Below, piece by piece: positions 48,801 to 60,263 of a DNA stretch of 64,000 nt. The notes beneath the pieces are model-generated. The model was given only the letters and a program-made list of their open reading frames with translations, had not been told where the DNA came from and did no database searches. Both the position numbers and the translations under genes were made by a program. The first letter of the stretch is position 1, and every line of letters starts with the position of its first letter. The DNA is from Monocercomonoides exilis (taxonomy: Eukaryota; Preaxostyla; Oxymonadida; Polymastigidae), in NCBI GenBank assembly GCA_001643675.2, contig LSRY02000020.1:253001-317000 (forward strand). Reading direction: 5' to 3'.

Positions 48801-51800
48801 CAATCACCTTCGAAAACCCAATTTTGGCTGAAGTGACAAAGGAAAGGCAGAAAAGAATGATGGAAAAAAGGAGGCAGATGAAGAGGCCGATGATGATGAA
48901 GAACAAAGAGAGAGAAGGGAAGAATGAAGAGGAAAATGAACTAATGAAGAGAATTGGAGAAGGAGTTAGAGATGAAAAGACTGAAACAAAAGAAAAAGCA
49001 GAAAAAGAGAAAGAAGAAGAAGAAGAAGATAAAGAAGACGATTATTTGAACATGGATCCACCGCCAAGAATCGAAGGCAGCCCCATTCTTCCTGAGGAAG
49101 AGGCAGAAGAAGAGGAAATATTGCAGGAAGAGTTGGAAAAGATCGCTTTTTCATTCAAAACGAAATATGTCCGCCTGCACGACTTGGTGAAATCAGCAAA
49201 GCAGCTGTGCTCGCCTCAAACAACTACAAAGAAGAAATCTCAATCACCCCCTGTGATTGTATCATCATCATCATCTTCTTCTTCTTCTTCAACTTCTGAT
49301 CTTTCTAATAATACACAAAGTGCTTCCAGTTCATCAAGTTCTCAAAATCTTTTGTTATCATCATCATCATCTACTTCCTCCTCCTCCTCTCTCTCAGCAT
49401 CATCCCCCTCTTCCTCTTCCTCTCCTTCCTCTCCCTCCTCCAAGCGCCGCTCCCGCCACACCTTCCTCCACTCCCTCCACCCGCTCATCTTCCCCACCCT
49501 CCTCTCCACATACTCCCCATACACCCAGCTCGCCTTCGACAACTGGACACGCATCCTCCACATCTACTCCTCCCAATACACTCAGCCCATCCCCTTCGGC
49601 CTCATCTTCCGCGCAAACGTCGCGTCCCCGCTCGACTTCGCCCTGGCTGTCGCATCGCCCCACCAGAGGCTGTTCCAAATGCAGTTCAAAGAGTCGCTCC
49701 AAAGAGTCGGGTTCAGACTGCCTGAGAGAGTGAGGAGCTGTGGGAATGCAAATAACTGCTCTGTGTGCTCATCATCATCCTTGTCATCATCATCATCATC
49801 ATCTTCTTCTTCTTCTTCTGACTCCTCCTCCTCATCATTATCTTCTTCTTCAATCATTCCCTTGTCTTTGAAAGTGTCCACAGCTTCCTCTCCCATCATT
49901 GTCCCCATGCTCCATCTGATCAATGCTCGAATATTAGTCAAACAGCCAAGTGACTCAAACAGCAACCCTTCAATGTTTCTGACTTCATTTCCTCCTCCTG
50001 CTAATCAGGTTTCATCATCTTCTTCTTCTGCTTCATCATCATCATCATCATCATCTTCTTCTTCTTCCACTTCCACTTCTTCTTCTTTGTCATCATCTGC
50101 TTTGCCAATCGGATCAACTGCAAGAAAAACAGAGCATTCAAAATACTCTCTTTCTTCAGTTGAATTAGGCATTTCTTCATCATCTTCCTTGTCTTCATCA
50201 TCATCATCATCTTCATTCTCAAATAAACAAGCTATTTCTTGTTCAGATGGAATATCTTCCTCAAAATTATCTTCATCTCCTGTCTCTTCATCCACTTTCC
50301 CCAACGAAACAAACACATCTTCAACCAACAATGGCTCTAATGAAACTCCTTCTGCTTTGCCAACTTCAACTTCTTCATCTTCTTTACCAACTTCTTCATT
50401 TTCTTCCACTTCTTTTTCTTCCTCTGCAGTGAAATACCAACACTCTTTCAATTACAGCACTTATCTGCACAACAACCACCACGTTCATCCACACGATGCA
50501 TTCAGACACAGCAGACACTCGATGCACCACAACATTCACCAGAACATTCACCAGAACATTCACCAGAACATTCACCAGAACATTCACCAGAACATTCACC
50601 AGAACATTCACCAGAACATTCACCAGAATAACTATCACAGCATTCACCAAGCGATGCATCTGCACAACAGCCCATTCAATCATCCCATTCATCACCCTCA
50701 TTATTCTCATTTCTTTCACCATCCCCATCACTCTCACCACTCTCATCACGCACACAAACACCACAGCCAGTCACCTTGCAATGAAGCAGACAGCAAGCTA
50801 TGCAATGATGGATGCCTTGCTCAAATGAATCATACCTCTCCTCATCTGATTGCATTCAATGCATCAAACAGAACTAACAGCTACACCAATAGCTTCAGCA
50901 ACCCTTCATCTCCTCTTCGTGAATGCAGCAGGATTAAAACAGAAGCAGCACAGTTTTCTACACTCAATCGCTCTGCACAGACACCGTCGCTTTCGCCTTC
51001 TCCTTCTGCCTCTCCTTCCCCTTCTCCTTCTCATTCCCCTTCTCATTCTCCTCATTCATCTACCGACGATTCCAATAAAATGAATTCTCATTCATCTCAC
51101 TCATCTCCTCAGCATTCACTCAAAAGACACAGAGTGAAGTTTCATTGCGCGCAACACATGCACATTCAGGAGATCCCAAGCTATTCCTCCATTCATCCAT
51201 CTTCCAATCAGCAAAGCAGAAACAAAGAGAAACATCATTTGGAAAATGCTTTAACCAATTTGAATTCGTCTTTGTCAACTTCTTCATCATCGTCCACGTC
51301 TTCTCCTGTTCCAGCACCATCACTACAGGATTCTCGATTGCAGGGTTATCCTCCTTCTTCCTCTGTTTCTTCCTCTGTTTCTTCCTCTCTTTCTCTCTCA
51401 AATCCTTCATCTTCAGAAGAGAACACTCAGAAACAGACAGACGATTCAACACAGATCAATTCTGTCTGTTCTTTAAGCACAAAAAGCTGTTCTGTTGAAA
51501 GAAATCAGATGATGAGCGATTGTCACTCAGATGCTGTTGACACGCATGTGATTAATGAGTCTAATGAGAAAGTTATTAAAGAAACTCAACAAATTGAACA
51601 AGCAATCACAAGTGATGATACAACAAGAAGCACATTAAACACCTCCTTATTATCATTGAAACCAAAGTTGAGTACAGACGAACAGAAACAGATGCAGCAG
51701 CAGAAGCATTTGCAATCCCATCAACATTCAAATGACGAACACTTATTGCAAATACAGATGATAAATCCTGATCAGAAAAATTCACAAAATTTATTCAAAC

Positions 51801-53050
51801 CAAATGAAATACCAGAAAATAATTTTCCTCCTTCTATGACTTCACCAATATCTTCAATTTCTTCAAATTCTTCTTTGTCGCCAGAAGCAAAACAAGACAA
51901 GTGCAGAACAATTCTTATGGCAGCAGAAGAAGGAAAGATCACGATGTTATCAAACATTGATGATTCAAACATTATTTCATCATCATCATCATCATCATCT
52001 GATGCTGCCTCTTCTTCATCGTCTTCTTCATTCTCTGCCTCAACAACACTCTCATCTGAAACAACATCATCAATCTCATTGCTTCCACAGCACAACCACA
52101 GCACTCATCCAAAAGGTACTTGTTCTGCCTCAAAGGAATCTCTTCTTCAATCAGACAACACTTTTCAGCTGTCTCTTCCTCCACCTCCGCCTCCACCGAT
52201 TCTTCAGCCTTCGACATTCAGATTGCACAACCAGGAGAAAACATCACATTTCTTGTTGGACTCATCATCATCATCGTCATCATCATCTTCTTCTTCAGCT
52301 TCTTCTTTGTCATCTTCAAATATCTCAACATTGCCAAATGCACCAAAATCAGTCAATGACAAGACAATATCATCCACAGTTATTTCAAAAGGAAGAATAC
52401 CAAAACCTCATTCAACCAACCACAAGCAGAAAAGTGAAATGAAGCATTCATCTCAACCTACAAATGCAGCAGATATTTCTTCTTCTCAGTCGATGCGTTC
52501 AGACAAGGCAACCATCACCCACCATTCAAAACTTTCAAGTTCTCATCCATCGTCAAACCTGGCAAATAGCACAAGCTCCGCCCAATTAGCTGAAAACGAG
52601 TCAAAACTGATCCAAAAAAGCATTGCTCTGAAGAAAATCACCCGTTCGGCACTGCGAAAGCCGTCTGCGCTGCTTTCGTCGCCGCTTTTCCTGTCGACTT
52701 ACTACTCTTCTTCTCCTACTCCTATCCAGCCATCCATTTCATCGAGAAATAGTAATTCTTCATCGTCTTTTTCTTCATCTTTGTTTTCAGCATCATCCCC
52801 TCCCTCTCCCTCTCCTTCTCCTTCCTCTTCTCCTCTATCGTCTGCTCAGCAGAGCACAGAGACGGTTAATCGCCCGTCTCATTTGCCGGCAAAGAGTTCT
52901 TCAGCAACTTCAATAGAATCTTCGCCTCATTCTCCATCGCCTTTGATTTCGTCTGCAAAGAAGCCTTCTTCGTCTGCTATTCAGTCTGTTGCTCTTTCTC
53001 CACTTCACCAAAATACACAAAAAGAAACAGAAAATTCGATTTCGGAATAA
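42888..53050 (+). CDS. CRAL-TRIO plus RhoGAP-like giant protein (ARHGAP1-type), 6 exons, 2,945 aa
   Basis: Exons 42888..43067, 43119..43223, 43309..43918, 44115..44213, 44416..47909 and 48701..53050; donors GTTTGC, GTTTTG, GTTTGA, GTATGA, GTATAA. Residues 25-150 resemble a Sec14/CRAL-TRIO domain: GNRIVVCTLQAVDS, KCVLVSILYMHDIG, YPPQRIYFVGVNIDVLKGWN, IAKRLILLPSVEQLDKYMSP. From about residue 275 a RhoGAP-like domain follows: IPFAIITIIGHLFKWGGF, then 'KFHARHLLASFCHSLSPNII', which lines up with the ILKTFLRELPQPLL helix, and after a large insert 'LPxTHRMTFQILMLLILSVW', like LPEHNYVVLRYLMGFL. The catalytic Arg of GLFRxS is replaced (SLWVY, about V307). Such proteins bind lipids and Rho GTPases. The rest is Glu/Lys and Ser-rich, with poly-Ser runs, a (NIHQ)8 repeat and His-rich stretches. 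Domain calls rest on remembered patterns. Confidence 0.6.
44945..45022. repeat. 9-mer GAGAAGGAA repeat (EEK coding)
   Basis: About eight tandem copies of a 9-bp unit in exon 5 of the RhoGAP-like gene, encoding Glu-Glu-Lys repeats that would form a highly charged helix. Confidence 0.9.
48089..48692. repeat. TTTCTC hexamer array inside an intron
   Basis: About 600 bp of TTTCTC units with TTTTTC, TTTCCT and TTTCTA variants, filling most of the 791-nt last intron of the RhoGAP-like gene (47910..48700). Variant units occur in higher-order blocks of about 100-150 bp, each ending with a CTTTCCTTCTC-type unit. The array ends directly at the CAG acceptor, so it serves as an extreme polypyrimidine tract. 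The long Phe/Ser or Phe/Leu frames through it are artefacts. Confidence 0.9.
50531..50626 (+). repeat. 12-bp tandem repeat x8 (NIHQ coding)
   Basis: Eight exact copies of AACATTCACCAG in the last exon of the RhoGAP-like gene, encoding Asn-Ile-His-Gln. Identity at DNA level implies recent expansion. It lies within a His-rich stretch. Confidence 0.95.
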
Positions 53051-55600
53051 ATCTTTGTCGAATTAGAGGAGAAATCTGTTGTTTGTTAGTGTTAGCGATT
53101 CAGACAGTACCGATGCTGATAGTCCACTCAAAAAGAACTGTTTTGTATATGTATTTTTTGACTTTGCTTGAAAAAGATATTCGTTTTTCTTTGCTTCACA
53201 AAAGAATTTTTTTTATATGAAAGTCCTTTAAACTTATTTATTTATTTATTATGATTATTATTTTTATTCTGATTTCAATTTTTTATTAGACGAATTGATT
53301 ATTCCGCATCCGCATATTTATGCAGAGGCTATGAAGTTTCATTCTGTACTTTTCTCCGATCAACTCTCGTTTATGTAATTTCGATATGTATTATTATATA
53401 ATTTTCTATTAATAATTGTACAGTCTGATATTTCGATAGTGACACTTCTATTGATCATACCTTTCACCCCAAATCTGATTCAATTTCTTTCACAACATCG
53501 TACATCTACGAATTTTGTGTATTTATTTGGCTTTTTCTCGTTATCTCTGCAGCATTATTTAACATTTCTTTTATAATAATTATTATTTGTTTTTTCTGTT
53601 TGTTTGCAACGTTCAACTGTTGACATTTTCAGAATTCTGGAATTAATCTCTTTGCATCAGTATAACTATTTTGCCTATCAAATATATATTTGTATATATA
53701 TATCCATATGTATCCTTTTTATAAAGTACCATTGAATTTTTTCCATTATTATCCACTCTCTATTTGGTGTTTGCATAATTCCTTTTTCAAATGTTGTATT
53801 TTAAAAATTCTTATGGCACATTTTCTTCTTTTTAATTTTTCATATTTTAAAAAGCAATTTCGCATTACATAGTTTGGCCGAATTTTTCATTGATATTTTT
53901 TTTATGTAATGTTCACTTCGAAATTGGCAATTGGTTCTTTTCAACATACCCTTTCTCGCGTTCTGTGCTGCTTTATTTTCTTAAACCTATTTTTGATTCT
54001 CTGTGCTTGTTCTCCGTTGTATTTTCATTGTTACTCATGATATCAATTATTTTGCATTAAACAGCGCAAAACCCGTGCTTCGGTTCAGTGCTTCGTTGTC
54101 TCTTCGTTTTGTCTCAGATCATAGCAGTTTTTAGTTTTTCCTTGTTAAAGATTTTTCAATGTTTGATTTTTTCAATTTTTAAATCATTATTTCAATTTGT
54201 TTTATTGTGATTAAAATATAAATTATTCAAAACAGTTGAGCATTTTATTCTTTCGTATTTTTTTTTGAAAAACGTTTGCCTTCAATTCTTTCGGTGACAT
54301 TCATTTATTTGTTTTCATTTTCAATTTTCATAAAGTTGAGAAAACTTAAGTTAAAAAATTTAGGAAACATTTATAAAAACTCAGTTGCAAAGAAGCATTT
54401 CTGCAAAATATTTTTTTTTAATTTTTTTGCTTTTGAAACTTTTCTGCGAAAGCTTTACAGTTTATCAATCTATTTTTGATGATCATCTAAGATTATGAAT
54501 CCTATTATTCAAAAACGAAATATTCTGAAAAGTTCGTTTGAATTGAAAATTAAAAAGTGGTTTTTCTTTCACTTTGACAAATCTTCAATAAGTGAAAACT
54601 TTGGATATCATCATCCTCGGAAATGTATGAAGATGTGTGGAAAGAGGCTTCTTTAGGGATTCCTATTTATTTTGCCATGGATTAAGTTTTCAGATATTTT
54701 TCTTAGATATTTTTAAAGTCCATGATATTAAGTTAACAAAAATGTCAATGATCATATTTTTGTTTTTAACGATTTATCGAATTTGAAGAGAACCGGAAAA
54801 TGAAAAAGTTATTTAAAAAAGTCAATTTTGTATATTTTACTGTTTTATCTTCTTTCCATTTTAAAGCTGATCCACTATCTCCGACTTCATATTGAGTTGT
54901 TACCAAAAAAAGAAGAAGCTGAATCATTATCAACATCAACATTCTGCAAAATATCATCAATATCTGGAACATCATCTTCACTTTCTAAACATTTTTTTTT
55001 TCCCTCTTTCTTTTCATAAATTAACATATCATCTCCAATTTCTATATCCATTTCATCAGTTCATCAGTATCATCATCATCATGCATCATTTTTAATTCCA
55101 TTTCATTTCTGCTTTTTTTTTCAAAATTTCGTTTGATTGAGACATATCCAATATGAACTAAACATCTGCGTCACATGCCTTCTGACGTGAACATTTTTAA
55201 AGTGACGTGACGTGACCGAAAACAAATATTTCACTAATATTTAAAGTATTTTTTTGTCAAAAAAGAAAATACAGGCAGTTGTTAAATTTTATTTACAATT
55301 TTTTTTAAATAAAATCGGAATAATTAATAAATATTATTTTTTATTTTTTAACTGTTCATTTTCCATATTTTCATCAACAATGGGTTGTGTCGTGATCTTT
55401 TTTTTGTGGTATATATACCGTGGCACTTACGTCACTGCCGGTCACTGACGGATTTTAATGCAATAAGGCATTTAGCAAAATTTCTTTATTTGTAATTCAT
55501 GGATGCATAGCATGCGTTTGTTTCTTCATTGGATAATATGGAAATCGTTTGAGGATTGTTTTCAAATATTTTTAAATTTTTTTACAACTGTTTTTTATTT
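53051..55600. other. AT-rich intergenic region with a GC-rich motif cluster at its end
   Basis: 2.5 kb without a convincing gene. A short minus frame at 54887..55051 (54 codons, acidic) is the only coding-like item. At 55159-55173 and 55433-55450 there are GC-rich motifs (TAAACATCTGCGTCA and CACTGCCGGTCACTGACG) that recur near 61.2 kb in inverted order. Confidence 0.4.
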
Positions 55601-55637
55601 ATTTTTGTCAAAATAGTTTGAGCAATAGAAAGAAACT

Positions 55638-57000
55638 GTGAAGATGTTTAATTTATGCAGGTGTGAGTGGATCAAACTCGAAAAAATCGAAAACGGTGAA
55701 TACGCAAACAATTTATATTTATTGATTTTTCTTGGAATTGATCTATTAAAAATGCAATATTTTATCACAGGATATTTTCATCCAAAGCAGAAAGAATTGG
55801 TCATTTCCAAACCGACTCTCAACGTAGTGAATCGCATATTGTTTATTTCATTTGCTCCTTTGTATAAAGGCAGAACTTCGAAAAAGGATTTGAACAGACC
55901 TTTTATATGTCCATGTCAAAAAGATGGTGTTGCTAGTGGAATGACGTGTCGAAAGGACTGCTCAATGATTAATAATTTCAAATGTGATTTTATTCAGAAT
56001 AATCAGATATCATAGTTCTTTTCACAGAAGTCCAATTTATCAACACGGTCGGTTTATTCGAAGCCAAGTAATAGCTCTTCTGAAACAACATCTTAAGGAG
56101 AGCTCGCTGAATCATTCATTAACATTGTTGCCCACAGTAATATCACTTTTCTTTATGTTGAAACAAATTGCACAAAAGCTCTGAATATTGAGTTCTCAAA
56201 CTCAAAACTTCAAAATCAAAATGCTCACATATCAACTCTTGATTCGATTTCTCAAGAGAAAGCAGAAGTATTTGAAGAACAATATGAAATCAATTATTTT
56301 GATGAACTATATTCGTTTGGATTGATTCTGGCAGAAGAAGAAGAAAAGGATGAAGAATTTCTACATGAATATAATCAAGAAGTTCTAATCAATTGCTTCT
56401 TGACTAGAAAAACAACTCATCGTGATAAAGTGTCAGAAAGTTTGTCAACAGACATTACAAAAAAATCTCAAACTGAAGAAGATATTTCAAGAAATGCTAA
56501 AGAATCAGCGAACAATGAAGAAGACAATGAAAGTGAAAGAAAAAGCGATAGTGATGTGGATTTCATTTGCAATGATTCTCGATTCAGAAGAATTGAAGTG
56601 TGCAATATTTATTTGGAAAATAAAACATCGAAAACAATTTGGGATAACACATCTTCTGATTGGTTTGGAAGGATTGTTGCAGGTTTTAGAGTTTTGTTGG
56701 ATTATATGATGCACAAAAGGCAAAACATAATAAAGTCTCAATGCATGAAGTTTTTTGAAGAATTATTTCTTAAAAAAGAGAAAGATGAAGTCATCGAAGA
56801 AGATGGCTACATTTTTTCATCAAGATTTAGGTTCCTTCAGTGAAACACATACGATATTCTCCAACATAGCTCATTGTATAATAACTTCGCCACGCAGTGA
56901 ATCATTCTGTGAAGGAATATTTTCAAAAGCCGGAAGAATAATTGGAGATCGTCTCCACAATATTTCAGACAGAACACTCAATGCTCTTTTTCGTCTTTAA
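55638..57000 (+). pseudogene. hAT-like transposase remnant
   Basis: Frames at 55638..56015, about 56165..56843 and 56788..57000 on the plus strand together look like one transposase broken by frameshifts. The C-terminal part has 'CIITSPRSESFCEGIFSKAG' followed by 'RIIGDRLHNIS' and 'LNALFRL', matching the hAT C-terminal dimerisation pattern (SIPASSA.SER.FS.AG.I...R.RL....V..LLFL). The upstream part includes a Cys-containing segment (FICPCQ..GMTCRKDC). Frame changes near 56015, 56165 and 56790 could not all be explained by introns of matching phase, so the copy is probably dead. I did not find terminal inverted repeats or an 8-bp duplication. Confidence 0.55.
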
Positions 57001-57229
57001 TTTCTCATGGTGCTAAGTTTTTTTCAGTTTTGAATCTATTGAATCAATTATTTTGTTTGTCACTTATTTGTTTTCTTTCCCATATCTCTTGACCTTTACA
57101 AAAAACTGAAATATAGTACAGAATTTAAATGTTTTTATGTTTTGACAGAAAATCGAAGTTTATTAACTGAATATTGAATGAGCTGAAGCAAAAAGAAAAG
57201 TCGAAATATGTGATTTGATGAGTATGGAA

Positions 57230-58879
57230 TCAAAGAGTGATAAAGACGAGGTTGAGTGTGCAGGTTCTGGTGGCGAGTGAGGTGTTGGATGTGGAGGACA
57301 GTCGTGTGGTGTTCAGCAGTCTGAATGCAGTGGGAGAAGCAGAGGCATGCGATGCGGAAGAGTTTTAACTTTGCATGGCACAGGCTTGGAGCTTCCGGTA
57401 AGGAATGCTTGCGTCGTGCAGCAGAATGAAGCGAGTATGTTTAATGAGGCAGCGATTGATGTGGTGGGAATGACACTGGAGTTTGTGGGATTGAATCCAT
57501 TGAATATTGGAGCACAAGAAAGCAAGGGAGGCAGAGTTATGGCAGCGGATCTTGGAGCTGCTAAGAAACTGAAGCAAAACAGCGAAGCAGCATCTGGAGG
57601 AGCAACTTCAGTGTGCTTGCGCTCGGAATTCCGTGGGCGATGCGAGTTTTTGCATGTGGGGAGAGCTAGAGGAGCACGGAGGTGGAGGTGAAGCCGTTGC
57701 GGTTCAGAAAGAACGATTAGCGGTGGGGGAAGAATACATATGTGCAGGAAGTTGGTCTGGGGGCAGTGGTGAAAAAGGAACGGATACGGTTTGTGTAGGA
57801 GATGCGGATGGGAGACAAGGATTCTGAAGAAGAAGAAGAAGAAATATTTGCTGTTGATTGAGTTTTGTTGAAAAAAAAAACTGAATTTGATCTTCCTCTA
57901 CCTTTTTAATTGCAATAGCTGAGCTGAGAGTCTTCAATGTCGGTTTCTGAATGTTTGACTGTATGCTATGTTATGCGTTGTGTTTTTGACATTCTCTTCG
58001 AAAGACCACACGAATCTGTGTTCAAAGAAGATGCCAATGAGCTTGATGAAGACAAAATGTTTGCATCTGAAGAAGACAACTGGATTTTCCAGAGGACAAG
58101 CGAATAGCTTGTGATTTGTGTGGAGCACGACACATGCTTCCCATCCACCAATGCCATCACCCGCGGCAGAGACGGGTCAAACGGAAGGACAGTTCCACAC
58201 AGTAGTTGAATGCTGCTGCTGGACACTTCACTCGCAAACATTGAGGAGGTGAACGACTCTGCCCGCTTCTTCAGAGAGAACATCGTTTACTGTGTGCGAT
58301 TCTGTGTCTTCATCAGTGTCTGTGTCTGTGTCTGTGATTGTGAATGAGAATGAGAATGTGCCTGATTCTCTGCTTTGCCAGATGAAACAAACGATCTTTC
58401 TGTGCTCGCTTTTGTTAGTATTGCCTTCTCTTTGAGGAAGAAGAAAAAGGCAGAAGACAATCAAGCTGTTTGAGTTTCCATCTTCATCTGCAAAAAGAGG
58501 ATAATCTGAGATTCTATCACTTCAATCACTTCTATCACTTCTGCTTCTTCTATTGCAGTTGCGGTTGCTGTTGTTGTCTTCGCCTAGCAGAGAAAGCAAA
58601 GAAAGAGCAGCCTTCATCGAACGGAAGAGCGATGTCACTCCTCTCAGCACTTCCACCTCGTCTGATGGTAGATGCAGAAAAAGCAAGGCAGCCGGGACAC
58701 GCGACGACCGCAGAACAAGAGGCCTTTCACGGAGTGTTGAACGTCTTTTTGATGAGGATGAGAATGAGGATGAGGAAGAAGAAGAAGAAGAAGAAGAAGA
58801 AGAAGAAGGTGAAGTTGATACATTCGATATGTTTTATATAGAAGCTGGCTGTGTTAATGGAAGGAAAGGCGGTTTTTGA
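57230..58879. pseudogene. GC-richer coding-like region with fractured frames on both strands
   Basis: Base composition is much less AT-rich than flanking DNA and resembles the exons of this genome. On the minus strand an open frame at 57966..58283 (MFSLKKRAESFTSSM...) is flanked by fragments such as KIVCFIWQSRESGTF, RVVHLLNV and IPTTSIAASLNILAS, but each switch needs a frameshift or passes a stop. On the plus strand a two-exon reading is also possible: an exon ending at 58467, an intron 58468..58558 with GTTTGA donor and a pyrimidine-rich CAG acceptor, and 58559..58879 ending with a Glu run and GRKGGF. Strand and coding status are unresolved. A decayed gene is my preferred explanation. Confidence 0.3.
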
Positions 58880-60263
58880 CTGTTGGGAAAATGAATTGAC
58901 TCAGAAAGAGAATTTTCAATGAAATATATCTTTTCCTTTTTATTCTCATTCTCTCCCCCTTCTCTTTCCTCTTCCCTCTTCTTCCCACATCTACTCTCCC
59001 TCCCTCTATTTCTATTCTCTTCCTTTTCCTTTTCCTTTTCCACTTTCCTTTCCTCTTTCTCTTTCTTCTCTTCCTTCTTCTGTCGACGATGAGAAAGAAA
59101 AGGCGAAATAAACTTTAATCTTTTTGCCACTTCAAACAGCCCCTTCCAGCTGGACACAGACACACTGCCATCTTTCTGCTTCTTGTTCTTCACATTCGGG
59201 TTATGTAGAGCGGTTCTGAAATAGATGTTGGATGTCAAAAAAAATAATGAAAGGTGAATACGAAAATAATAAAAAAATAAAAAAAAAATTAAATGAAAAT
59301 AAATAAAAAAACAATAAATAAATAAATAAAAAGGAAAAAAAGTGAAAAGAAATGATGATGATGATTTCGATGAGGGACATAAAAAAAAGAAGAAAAATGA
59401 AACAAAAATTTCAAATGAAAAGGATATAATGCAAACGGTGATTCATGCATAGTTGTACAGAAAGCAACAGAATGTCTCAGATTTTTATTCTTCTGCTTCT
59501 TCTCCAAATCTGCCATTTTCTTTGTTTTCCATTTCACTAAGCAAAATAAAATCATCTTCATTTTCTTCTTCCTCTTTCCCTTCTTCCTCCTCTTCCTCTT
59601 CCTCATTCTTCACTCTCTCTCTTCCCCTTCTTCACTTTCCCTTTCTCTCTCTCCTCTTTCCTCTGCCCATGGTCAGTCCGTGAAGGCGCGGAAGGAACAG
59701 AATCACGAAGTGGAAGAGGAGGCGGAGAAGGAACGTAATTCACACCAGAAACAGGAGCAGCGGTGTAGTTGAAGAGGTGGAGAGGGCGGAGGGTAGTTGG
59801 AATGCGCTGGGTGTAGCTGGGGATGAGGGGAAGGAGAAGGAGAAAAGAAATAAAGAGAAGAGAAGAAATATGGAAGAAAATATAATAATAGAGAAGATAA
59901 ATCAACAAATAATTGCAAAGAAAAGCGTTTTGCATTGAAACTGATATGAATAAATAAACTCACATGCACTTTGTTCTGAATTGACACAAATACAAAGTTA
60001 TAGGGATTAAATTGGGAAAAGAGAGAGAAAGAAAAAAAAGATATATATAAAAAGAGAAAGAGAAAGAGAGAAGGAGAAAATAAATATAACATGGAAGAGT
60101 TAGAAAAAAAATAAAGAAAGACAATTAATTTGACACAAACATGTTGCTGTTGCTTTCTCGACAGCAGTCTTTGTTGACCAGCTGATACACTTTGCTCCAT
60201 TCTCAATGGCTCAGCTGTCAGATCTTCTAATTCTTTTGATAAACTTGATGCAACATTTTCCAT
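58834..60263 (-). CDS. Tentative small multi-exon gene, possibly ABI (Abl-interactor)-like, 260 aa
   Basis: Minus-strand exons 60141..60263, 59964..59975, 59614..59806, 59437..59509 and 58834..59215; phases close throughout; donors GTTTGT, GTGAGT, GTGAAG, GTTTGC. The product starts MENVASSLSKELEDL, continues LRMEQSVSAGQQRLLSRK, then NKVHRIPTTLRPL, a Pro-rich segment (VPSPPPLPLRDSVPSAP), LRHSVAFCTTMHESP, VSSWKGLFEVAKRLKFISPF and a Lys/Glu-rich tail. The helix, then K.H[KR]I, then a Pro-rich linker is the order seen in ABI proteins of the SCAR/WAVE complex (..LRRMESS...., TSRTHKI). This is a weak resemblance. A 12-nt microexon (NKVH) is optional, because skipping it keeps frame. The start could lie further upstream. 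Confidence 0.35.

Noticed and set aside
47953-48831. Long Phe/Leu and Phe/Ser open frames through the TTTCTC array
   Set aside because: Translations of a simple repeat inside an intron; the real exon starts at 48701 after CAG and joins exon 5 in phase.
53100-54130. Possible structured RNA around 54.06-54.12 kb, where GC content rises
   Set aside because: No tRNA box pattern, snRNA motif or convincing long stem could be recognised by eye.
54887-55051. Acidic 54-codon minus frame (DDVPDIDDILQ) recalling the linker of ATG3
   Set aside because: No E2-like core with catalytic Cys is found in any neighbouring frame; too short and acidic to assign.
58834-60263. WASH-complex subunit as an alternative identity for the tentative ABI-like gene
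   Set aside because: No C-terminal VCA motif or WASH-type segments follow; the order of helix, K.H[KR]I and Pro-rich linker fits ABI slightly better.
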